The translations under genes were made by a program, and so were the position numbers. A DNA stretch of 20,689 nt from Bacteriovorax sp. UBA1852 (lineage in GTDB: Bacteria; Bdellovibrionota; Bacteriovoracia; Bacteriovoracales; Bacteriovoracaceae): contig DDIK01000108.1 of the NCBI GenBank assembly GCA_002338505.1, positions 4,077 to 24,765 on the forward strand, read 5' to 3'. Below are positions 15,089 through 20,689 of the stretch, piece by piece; the stretch's first letter is position 1, and every line of letters begins with the position of its first letter. Below the pieces are notes generated by a model. That model did not search any database and was not told where the DNA came from. It saw only the letters and a program-made list of their open reading frames with translations.

Positions 15089-17040
15089 AAATCACCACCA
15101 CCAATACTTAAAATATTTTCAATTACTTTTGGATCTTCTTTTAATGTAAAACTTAATTCAACCCTTTGACTGAGCTCACAACTATAAGGCCCGCAGGTTC
15201 CAAGTGAAGCTATTCCCCGATACTGATCCTCTTTTTCGATGGGATGCATATACCCATGCCCAATCGATTTGGAAATCGATCTCATATATATTTTATGATT
15301 GTAATCACCTATCTTATGACCAAAAATATAACTTGTTATTGAAGTTGCCCTTCTCGCTGAGAGGTTAAGATTATAGACATAGGCCTGAGTATTCTTTTCA
15401 AGAGGATCAACATAGCTCTGATTAAAACTTGGTGAAGAGTGACCTTCAATATTAAAGCTTGATATTTTGTCACGAGATTTCACATCATCAAATAGTACTT
15501 CGGAATACAAGGGAATAATTTGCGTAAGTTTTTCTTTGGCATAGTCATTGAGCTTAGCACTATTTGTTTCAAAGAGAAGATTATTATCCATCAACAGGGT
15601 AACAGTTCCTGTTTTTGGGTCAACAGTCGCATCGATATTAGAATCTCTAAACTTCTTTGAGAGCTTACTTGCGATACTCGCTCTAAGTTTTTCTTTTTCA
15701 CCTTTCACTATTTCTGAAATTTGAGAGATCTTATTCTTAAGAGATTTATTTGCATTTAATGCCTTTTTCTTACCTTGCTCTAGAGATGAAAGCTTAGATT
15801 TAGACTCTCCGAGCTTGCTCTCTAATCCTCTCAAGTCTCCCTCTAGCTTATTTGTGTAATCCTGAAGGGAGGCATACCTAGAATTGAGTTTATTATTTTC
15901 ATGTCCCTTTGATGCCAGTTCATTTTGGAGATCATTTACCTCCTTTCCTAGAATTTTATTGAGGTTTTTATTTTGGGCAAGTTCCTTATTTGCTTGAGTT
16001 AGCGCTTTGTTTTTCTTTTCACTTTGACTTAGCCCCTCTTGAGCGCTTTGAAGTTCATCTTTAAGACTTTTGGATTCTCTCTGTTTCTTGGCAAACATTT
16101 TCGAAATTTCCTCATTAGACTTTGTGAGAGATGAGTTTTGAACCTTCAAATCCTCTACTTGTTTTCTATAACTCGCTTCAACTTTTGATATCATCTCTTC
16201 TCTTTTCCTTAACTCACTTTTAAAAGCGGATTCAATCTGAGAGATTGTCCTTTCCTTAGATTCCTTTATGACCTGCAAGCTTCTAATGTTCTTTTGAGAT
16301 ATTGACTGTATTTCATTTTTATATTGGGCCGTATTAGATGCAAGTTGATTAACCAATTTGGTAACTTCTGCGTCTGCTTTCTTTATCAGGTCTTTATTTC
16401 GAGACTTTAAGCCTTTGACCTTAAACTTTAAATCCTTCTCTAGTTGATTGGCCTTCTCTTTCTCATCCTTTAAAAGCGTTGTCATCTTTTGCAATTCAGA
16501 ACTCTTTTGAAGAATCTTCTTATTTACATCCTCAAGGGAACGGTCTTTTTTACTAATTTTAGCCTGAGTATTTTTAAGTTTTTTACTAAGTTCTTTATTG
16601 CTTGAAATACTTAATGCAACCTCTCTCTTTTTACGAGAAAGATCTTCTTTAAGTTTTTGTAATAGTGCTTCCTTCTTTTGGCGATCTTTTAAAAGATCAT
16701 TCATCACCTCTTCGTTTGACGCTAAATCCTTAACCATAGAATTCAACTCAAGAATTTTCCCGCTTATCACATCTTTATACTGACTTACTTTTGATATAGA
16801 CTCTTTAATCCTTTGCTCTTTCTTCTTATTAATTTCAATTTGTTTTTTTGGAATAATACCTTCAAGTTCTTTTTCATGAGCTTTCTTCTGTGCCATCTTC
16901 TCCATTGTCGTGACACCAACTTTGATCATTGCAAAAACAAACATCGTCAGAAAAATGATAGCAACAGTTGTAAATAGATCTGAATAAGAACTCCAAACCT
17001 GGCCGTCATCTGTTTTCTTCTTCTTATGTTTTCTTGCCAT
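15085..17040 (-). CDS. MotB/ZorB-like OmpA protein with a very long coiled coil
   Basis: A 651-aa protein. A short basic cytoplasmic tail (KHKKKK) leads into 'WSSYSDLFTTVAIIFLTMFVFAMI' (16-39): one membrane helix carrying D21 at the place of the ion-binding Asp of MotB. Residues about 46-460 are almost unbroken Lys/Glu/Leu/Ser-rich heptad-like coiled coil. Residues about 470-635 are an OmpA/MotB C-terminal domain: 'LLFETNSAKLNDYAKEKL', 'FNIEGHSSPS' and 'NLNLSARRATSI', expected to hold peptidoglycan in the periplasm, plus a cysteine pair (C616, C621). It is the first gene of a three-gene operon, with GGAG nine bases before the ATG, and overlaps the channel gene by four bases. In ordinary MotB the linker between helix and OmpA domain is short, so the coiled coil is the odd feature. 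Confidence 0.87.
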   Translation of the reverse strand: MARKHKKKKTDDGQVWSSYSDLFTTVAIIFLTMFVFAMIKVGVTTMEKMAQKKAHEKELEGIIPKKQIEINKKKEQRIKESISKVSQYKDVISGKILELNSMVKDLASNEEVMNDLLKDRQKKEALLQKLKEDLSRKKREVALSISSNKELSKKLKNTQAKISKKDRSLEDVNKKILQKSSELQKMTTLLKDEKEKANQLEKDLKFKVKGLKSRNKDLIKKADAEVTKLVNQLASNTAQYKNEIQSISQKNIRSLQVIKESKERTISQIESAFKSELRKREEMISKVEASYRKQVEDLKVQNSSLTKSNEEISKMFAKKQRESKSLKDELQSAQEGLSQSEKKNKALTQANKELAQNKNLNKILGKEVNDLQNELASKGHENNKLNSRYASLQDYTNKLEGDLRGLESKLGESKSKLSSLEQGKKKALNANKSLKNKISQISEIVKGEKEKLRASIASKLSKKFRDSNIDATVDPKTGTVTLLMDNNLLFETNSAKLNDYAKEKLTQIIPLYSEVLFDDVKSRDKISSFNIEGHSSPSFNQSYVDPLEKNTQAYVYNLNLSARRATSITSYIFGHKIGDYNHKIYMRSISKSIGHGYMHPIEKEDQYRGIASLGTCGPYSCELSQRVELSFTLKEDPKVIENILSIGGGDL

Positions 17041-17256
17041 ACTTAAGTACTCCGCTGAACTATGAACCTCGAGTATTATCTACCGAAACCTAAACCGAGT
17101 AATTAAAACTTATTAAGATTCTTCTCTGTGTTCAAAAAGTTAGTAACTTAGAAGCTTAAAGTGTTTTTTGGCGACTGTGATCTTAAGGTATTTATATTCA
17201 CATATTGCCAGAAAAAAATGCCAAGAACTGATACCAAGATGTGATATCATTAAGAT
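17041..17256. other. Divergent intergenic region, no gene
   Basis: This 216-base AT-rich gap must hold the promoters of the leftward motor-like operon and the rightward aminotransferase. I see no convincing -35/-10 pair. The only structure is a perfect 8-base TGATATCA palindrome about 10 bases before the ATG at 17257, where the ribosome site is weak (AAGA). Confidence 0.4.
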
Positions 17257-18447
17257 ATGAAACATAACTTACCTTACTTTGTTACCTGGTCAGCACAAGC
17301 ACAAGCAATCCAAATTGAAGTTAAAAAGACGTTAAGTGATCACTACATCTTAGAAGATAATAGAGAACTCTATGACCTAAGTTCCTGTAGTTATCATCTC
17401 AGCTTTGGACTTAGAAATAAAGAGATTCAAGATGTTATAAGAGAGCAACTCGACGAGCTGCCTGTTCTTGGCCCAAAGTTTTCTTTTGATCTCAAAAGAG
17501 ATGCCTCGTTACAGCTCCTAGAAAGTCTTGGGTTAAATGGGAAAATCTTCTATACAACCTCCGGAAGTGAGACTGTTGAAAACGCTTTAAAGATGGTCAG
17601 AGATATTACAAAGAAAGATCTCGTTCTACGACGAAAGAACTCATATCACGGGGCTACTCTAGGCTCTCTTTCTGTCACTGGAGACTGGCGAAGTGAAAAT
17701 GTCACGACTCTCTCTGATCTGAGCCTCACAATTCCTGAACCACACGAAGAAGACGCTATAAAGAAAACAGAAATCCTTATTAAGGAAAATCTGGATAAAG
17801 GAATCGCTGCCATTATCTTAGAAACGATTACCGGAGGAAATGGTGTCATCATACCGCCAAAGACTTGGTATCAATCTATACAAGAACTTTGCCACAAGTA
17901 TGATATAAAACTAATTCTTGATGAAGTCGTCTGTGGCTTTTATCGAACAGGAAAGAACTTTGGTTTTCATCACTACCCTTTTTTAAAGCCAGACTTTATC
18001 TGCTTATCTAAGGCCATCACAGGAGGATTTATTCCTTTTGGTGCTCTCTACTGCTCGCCTAAGATCTCTGAGTTCTATGACAGTAATAAACTAAAGTGTG
18101 GCCTCACAAATTATGCACATCCCCTAGGCCTTAGGGCCATGATGGAAATCTTAAATATTATCAATCAAGAAGAGTTTAAGGATTTAGTAACTAAACGCAC
18201 TGAGACCCTCTCATCATTCTTAGAAGAAGCTAAAGCGCTGCCCCTTGTTAAAGAAGTAAGACAGATAGGACTATTGGCCGCAGTTGAGCTAAAAAGCAAT
18301 TCTTTGAATCAAGCGGAACTTATAAGTCACGGAATTTATGTCAATATTATTGGTAATAACATTATTTTAGCTCCATTCTTAAATACACCTCAAGAGAACC
18401 TGAGATTGGCCCTAAATAAGCTTAATAATTTTCTCAAGCTAAAATAA
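17257..18447 (+). CDS. Class III PLP-dependent aminotransferase
   Basis: A cytoplasmic 396-aa enzyme of the ornithine/omega-amino-acid aminotransferase group. Motifs in order: 'FYTTSGSETVENALKMVRD' (98-116), 'SYHGATLGSLSVTG' (129-142), 'ILETITGGNGV' (187-197), 'LILDEVVCGFYRTGKNF' (219-235; D222 holds the PLP ring) and 'CLSKAITGGFIPFGA' (249-263) with Schiff-base lysine K252. The length is slightly short of the usual 420-450. It moves an amino group from a terminal amine or beta/gamma-amino acid to a keto acid, but the exact substrate cannot be read. It has no close partner gene: the motor-like operon diverges from it and the next gene on its strand is 96 bases away. The start is taken at ATG 17257 despite a weak ribosome site. 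Confidence 0.9.
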   Translation: MKHNLPYFVTWSAQAQAIQIEVKKTLSDHYILEDNRELYDLSSCSYHLSFGLRNKEIQDVIREQLDELPVLGPKFSFDLKRDASLQLLESLGLNGKIFYTTSGSETVENALKMVRDITKKDLVLRRKNSYHGATLGSLSVTGDWRSENVTTLSDLSLTIPEPHEEDAIKKTEILIKENLDKGIAAIILETITGGNGVIIPPKTWYQSIQELCHKYDIKLILDEVVCGFYRTGKNFGFHHYPFLKPDFICLSKAITGGFIPFGALYCSPKISEFYDSNKLKCGLTNYAHPLGLRAMMEILNIINQEEFKDLVTKRTETLSSFLEEAKALPLVKEVRQIGLLAAVELKSNSLNQAELISHGIYVNIIGNNIILAPFLNTPQENLRLALNKLNNFLKLK

Positions 18448-18466
18448 CTTAACTCTAAAGTTTTTT
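18446..18466 (+). terminator. Weak candidate terminator after the aminotransferase
   Basis: AACTT (18446-18450) and AAGTT (18458-18462) can pair over a 7-base loop and run into TTTTTT. The stem is short and AT-only, so this is a marginal call supported mainly by position directly at the stop codon. Confidence 0.3.
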
Positions 18467-18479
18467 GTTCTTGATCCCG

Positions 18480-18522
18480 ACTATTGTTTATGCGAAACTA
18501 CTATTGTTTGACAACTCAAACA
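18480..18522 (+). promoter_or_regulatory. Direct and inverted repeats upstream of the 51-aa gene
   Basis: ACTATTGTTT occurs at 18480-18489 and again at 18500-18509, exactly 20 bases apart (about two helical turns). The second copy runs into a perfect inverted repeat TGTTTGA-CAAC-TCAAACA (18505-18522), which contains TTGACA (18509-18514), a consensus -35 hexamer, though no good -10 follows at standard spacing before the ribosome site. The arrangement suggests a protein-binding site controlling the small gene at 18544. Confidence 0.45.
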
Positions 18523-18543
18523 GTCACCATAAAGGGATAAGAC

Positions 18544-18699
18544 ATGATTATTCAAAACTGCCTAGGCCTCTTAAAAGATCTTCACAATATCGAAGAAGAA
18601 ATTGCATGCGTTAGGGCCATCATTCAAGAGAATGGAATTGATATTGACGAAGAACTCCTCTTAAAGGAGCTGATTAAAAAGAAGCTAGGATCTGTATAA
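18544..18699 (+). CDS. Small protein of 51 aa
   Basis: ATG 18544 follows a strong AAAGGGATAAGAC leader (AAGGG eight bases upstream), and the frame ends at TAA 18697-18699. The protein reads as two charged amphipathic helices around 'NGIDID': 'LLKDLHNIEEEIACVRAII' and 'EELLLKELIKKKLG', with cysteines at 6 and 22, no signal peptide and no membrane segment. I know no family. The stop codon directly abuts the stop codon of the convergent hemF with no base between, and the upstream region carries ordered repeats. A good ribosome site and structured promoter argue that it is real. It could be a small regulator or adaptor, but nothing in the sequence fixes a function. Confidence 0.65.
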   Translation: MIIQNCLGLLKDLHNIEEEIACVRAIIQENGIDIDEELLLKELIKKKLGSV

Positions 18700-19596
18700 C
18701 TACCAATCTCTTGGAAAGTAATACTGCATCATTTCTTCGTGTACACTACCTGCTTTAGGTTTATAAGCGTAACTGAACTTACAGCGCCCAGGTAAACTAA
18801 TGAGGATCGAATCTGTTCGTCCATTACTCTTAAGCCCAAAGTGAGTTCCTCTATCATGCAAGAGATTAAACTCAACATAACGTCCTCTGCGGTGCAATTG
18901 AAAGTCCTCATCATCTTCTGTGAAGGCCTCATCTCTTCTTTTTTCTAAAATCGGAAAATAGCTTTCAATAAATGACTCAGAAATATTTGTGAACATATTG
19001 TAATCGACTTCAAGATCTCCCGAATTATAGTGATCATAGAAAATTCCACCAACCCCACGCATCTCATTATCTCGGTGCTTATTGACGAAATATTCATCAC
19101 AAGTTTTCTTCCACTTATCATAATGGCCATATGGTTCACACGCATTCTTCCAAATATCGTGAAAGTATTGAAAGTCTTCAACGTGAGGATAATAAGGAGT
19201 CAGGTCTGCACCACCTCCAAACCAATACTTATCTCCAGCTTGAATCATTCTAAAGTTGGCATGGCTGGTTGGAACACGTGGATTTCGCGGATGAATAATA
19301 AGAGATATCCCAGTTGCCCACATTGTATTATCTGTACCACCAATTTGTTTTGCGAAGGCATCACTTACTGCGCCATGCACAAGAGAAGTGTTCACACCTG
19401 CATTCTCAATAATATTTCCAGAAAAAGCTCGCGTTCTTCCGCCCCCACCTGGGTTACCTTCATAATCAAGGCGCTCCCATATATCTTCAGTAAGTTGAAG
19501 CTCCGGATCAATATCTCTAAGCTTTTGGGTTATCTTATCTTGTAAGAGTTTTACATGATCGGCAAAGCGACTCTTTGTTTGCTCTAATGTTTCCAT
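18700..19596 (-). CDS. hemF: Oxygen-dependent coproporphyrinogen III oxidase HemF
   Basis: HemF turns coproporphyrinogen III into protoporphyrinogen IX with O2, late in haem synthesis, in the cytoplasm. The 298-aa product is the usual length. Signature blocks: 'GNPGGGGRTR' (47-56), 'IHPRNPRVPTSHANFR' (101-116, with H102 and H112), 'YWFGGGADLTPYY' (124-136), 'FQYFHDIW' (H146), 'FVNKHRDNEMRGVGGIFYDH' (170-189, with H174) and 'RRGRYVEFNLLHDRGTHFGL' (236-255). The start is taken at ATG 19596, which has AAAGGA five bases upstream and aligns with known HemF starts; an upstream in-frame ATG at 19662 would add 22 hydrophobic residues unlike the family and has no ribosome site. Presence of HemF implies growth with oxygen. 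Its 3' end abuts the 51-aa gene. Confidence 0.96.
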   Translation of the reverse strand: METLEQTKSRFADHVKLLQDKITQKLRDIDPELQLTEDIWERLDYEGNPGGGGRTRAFSGNIIENAGVNTSLVHGAVSDAFAKQIGGTDNTMWATGISLIIHPRNPRVPTSHANFRMIQAGDKYWFGGGADLTPYYPHVEDFQYFHDIWKNACEPYGHYDKWKKTCDEYFVNKHRDNEMRGVGGIFYDHYNSGDLEVDYNMFTNISESFIESYFPILEKRRDEAFTEDDEDFQLHRRGRYVEFNLLHDRGTHFGLKSNGRTDSILISLPGRCKFSYAYKPKAGSVHEEMMQYYFPRDW

Positions 19597-19685
19597 AGTG
19601 ATCCTTTCAAAAATAAATATTTCAAACCATTCTTTGTATGTTAAGAAAACATACATTATCAACTTTTAATATTTTTGTGAATGAA

Positions 19686-20405
19686 ATGAAACTAATATAT
19701 TTTCTATTATTAACACTTTTCACGGTAGCGCCTCAAGCTGTTACAAATCCTCTTGAAGATCTAAAGGCAAAACCTAGCAAAGAAATGAGCTTAGAAGACA
19801 TCAAGGCCCAGGAGGAAGAAAAAGAAAAGAAAAAAGGTCCAAAGAGTAAGTTTTATTATACCTATATTGATCGCGAACATACCTTTGAAGAAGACCTTAA
19901 TAATATTGCTAGTATCTACGCCGTAACCTGGGTTATTTACCCACTCACACAACCAGAAACATTCGCGAAGAAAGGCTCTATTCAAAACTATAAGAGCAAC
20001 TTTGGTAAACTCGTTTTCGATAAGGACGAGCCTTTTTGGAATTGGTTTGTTCACCCTATCTCAGGAAGTCAGCTTTATTTATTTTACCGGGCAAGAGGAT
20101 ATGCAAGAGCAGACTCTTTATTCATGTCTTTTATATCAAGTTCATTATTTGAATTTACTGTAGAAATCTATACTGAGCCAGCAAGTATTCAGGACCTTTA
20201 TCAAACTCCTGTTCTTGGATCAGTTCTCGGACTAGGCATAGAGAAATTATCCCTCTATCTCTTAAATTCAGGAAACCTCGTCGCAAAAACTATTGGTCAC
20301 GCTATAAATCCTTCGACTCTTTTTTGGTTCTATGAGGGCAAAATCAGAATCATCCCAGAGATCTCCTATAATCGTGCAGGTCTAAGGCTGTATTATGAAT
20401 TTTAG
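19686..20405 (+). CDS. DUF3943 family exported protein
   Basis: Taken from ATG 19686 the product has 239 aa and begins with a signal peptide ('MKLIYFLLLTLFTVAPQAV'); an upstream in-frame ATG at 19638 would bury that signal behind 16 extra residues and run into the hemF promoter. GTG 19677 is a further option, and the ribosome site is weak in each case. A charged low-complexity stretch ('EEEKEKKKGPKSK', 43-55) follows. The DUF3943 core is clear: 'FWNWFVHPISGSQLYLFYRARGY' (117-139), 'SSLFEFTVEIY' (152-162), 'PASIQDLYQTPVLGSVLG' (165-182). The family occurs in envelopes of Gram-negative bacteria and has no assigned biochemical role that I know. It ends in a beta-strand-like 'RAGLRLYYEF', as outer-membrane proteins often do. 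It overlaps the next gene by 11 bases. Confidence 0.85.
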   Translation: MKLIYFLLLTLFTVAPQAVTNPLEDLKAKPSKEMSLEDIKAQEEEKEKKKGPKSKFYYTYIDREHTFEEDLNNIASIYAVTWVIYPLTQPETFAKKGSIQNYKSNFGKLVFDKDEPFWNWFVHPISGSQLYLFYRARGYARADSLFMSFISSSLFEFTVEIYTEPASIQDLYQTPVLGSVLGLGIEKLSLYLLNSGNLVAKTIGHAINPSTLFWFYEGKIRIIPEISYNRAGLRLYYEF

Positions 20406-20689
20406 ACTCATCATTATTTGTCTCTTCATTAGTAGTTTTACTTACGCCTATGAGAATCAGTTCGTCATGAAGACCGGCTTCATATTTGCTCAAACAAAGT
20501 ACAACACACTTGATGACGATGATGATGATATCTCCGAAAATGACAAAGAAGAATCAAGCACATATGGAGCTTACACAAGCTTTTCTTACCGCTTTAAAAG
20601 ATATGAATTCGGTCTAGATTCAAGAATAACTCTAGGTAAAGCGCGAGACCTCGACTTTAGTTATAACAATAATTCAGTGAGAGGTAGTG
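20395..20689 (+). CDS. Exported protein, possible outer-membrane barrel, cut by the right edge
   Basis: The first 98 codons of a gene that continues past the window. ATG 20395 lies within the end of the DUF3943 gene (11-base overlap), so the two are probably translationally coupled. Residues 1-18 ('MNFRLIIICLFISSFTYA') are a signal peptide. After that come alternating strands such as 'NQFVMKTGFIFAQTKY', 'YGAYTSFSYRFKRYEFGLDSRITLG' and 'DLDFSYNNNSV', separated by an acidic run of six Asp. This looks like a beta-barrel outer-membrane protein with a calcium-like acidic loop, but with only the N-terminus visible this is tentative. Pairing with a DUF3943 protein hints at a shared envelope function. 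Confidence 0.75.
   Translation, partial: MNFRLIIICLFISSFTYAYENQFVMKTGFIFAQTKYNTLDDDDDDISENDKEESSTYGAYTSFSYRFKRYEFGLDSRITLGKARDLDFSYNNNSVRGS

Noticed and set aside
13719..17040. A standard Zorya anti-phage system
   Set aside because: ZorC, ZorD and ZorE are absent, the channel subunit lacks the long cytoplasmic tail of ZorA, and the flanking genes are not defence genes. Only a distant likeness of the two motor subunits is claimed.
17257..18447. Glutamate-1-semialdehyde aminomutase (HemL), suggested by hemF nearby
   Set aside because: The motif around the phosphate-binding loop (SGSETVENALKMVRD) and the overall wording fit the ornithine/omega-amino-acid group better than HemL, and hemF is on the other strand with its own promoter.
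19597..19662. N-terminal extension of HemF by 22 residues
   Set aside because: It has no ribosome site, is unlike HemF N-termini, and overlaps the divergent promoter region; ATG 19596 has AAAGGA at good spacing.

Overview
The window looks like a low-GC (roughly mid-30s % by eye) Gram-negative chromosome. Gene content points to a Bdellovibrionota member, most likely of the Bacteriovoracaceae/Halobacteriovorax type. The reasons are many short secreted proteins and lipoproteins, a DUF3943 protein, an oxygen-dependent haem step, a complete SUF operon and MotA/MotB-like engines. The taxonomic placement is inference from style and content; no rRNA or other marker gene is present. No tRNA, rRNA, CRISPR array or intact mobile element was seen.

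Layout. 1-497: the start of a leftward gene running off the left edge (N-terminus faintly like that of rhomboid proteases) and a small unknown protein. 483-2422 (minus): a two-gene unit of a response regulator fused to an HD-GYP-like domain, followed by a membrane fatty-acid-hydroxylase/sterol-desaturase family protein. 2423-2629: a regulatory region with a perfect inverted repeat. 2630-8344 (plus): a tight Fe-S assembly operon, Rrf2 regulator-sufB-sufC-sufD-sufS-nfu, with every catalytic residue checked in place. 8447-8944: a small secreted protein. 8963-12362 (minus): a 760-residue predicted lipoprotein whose C-terminal half is a class III PLP aminotransferase, and an exported alpha/beta hydrolase. 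12363-13098: gene debris, namely a frameshifted GNAT acetyltransferase fragment running in frame into the 3' end of an IS256-type transposase that carries a stop codon; then two hairpins. 13099-13488 (minus): a small secreted protein. 13719-17040 (minus): a three-gene overlapping operon of a MotB/ZorB-like OmpA protein with a very long coiled coil, a MotA/TolQ/ZorA-like channel protein and a stand-alone cyclic-nucleotide-binding protein. 17257-18447: a cytoplasmic class III aminotransferase. 18544-18699: a 51-residue small protein with a structured upstream region. 18700-19596 (minus): hemF. 19686-20689: a DUF3943 protein overlapping the start of an exported protein cut by the right edge.

How the genes work together. 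The SUF operon is a self-contained Fe-S factory: SufS supplies sulfur, SufBCD is the scaffold, Nfu probably carries clusters, and the three-cysteine Rrf2 protein probably senses cluster supply and controls the shared promoter. The operon at 13719-17040 has the hallmarks of an ion-driven motor (channel subunit plus peptidoglycan-binding subunit), with a ligand-binding protein translationally coupled to it. It is the best candidate here for an undescribed system. The predicted exported aminotransferase is the second.
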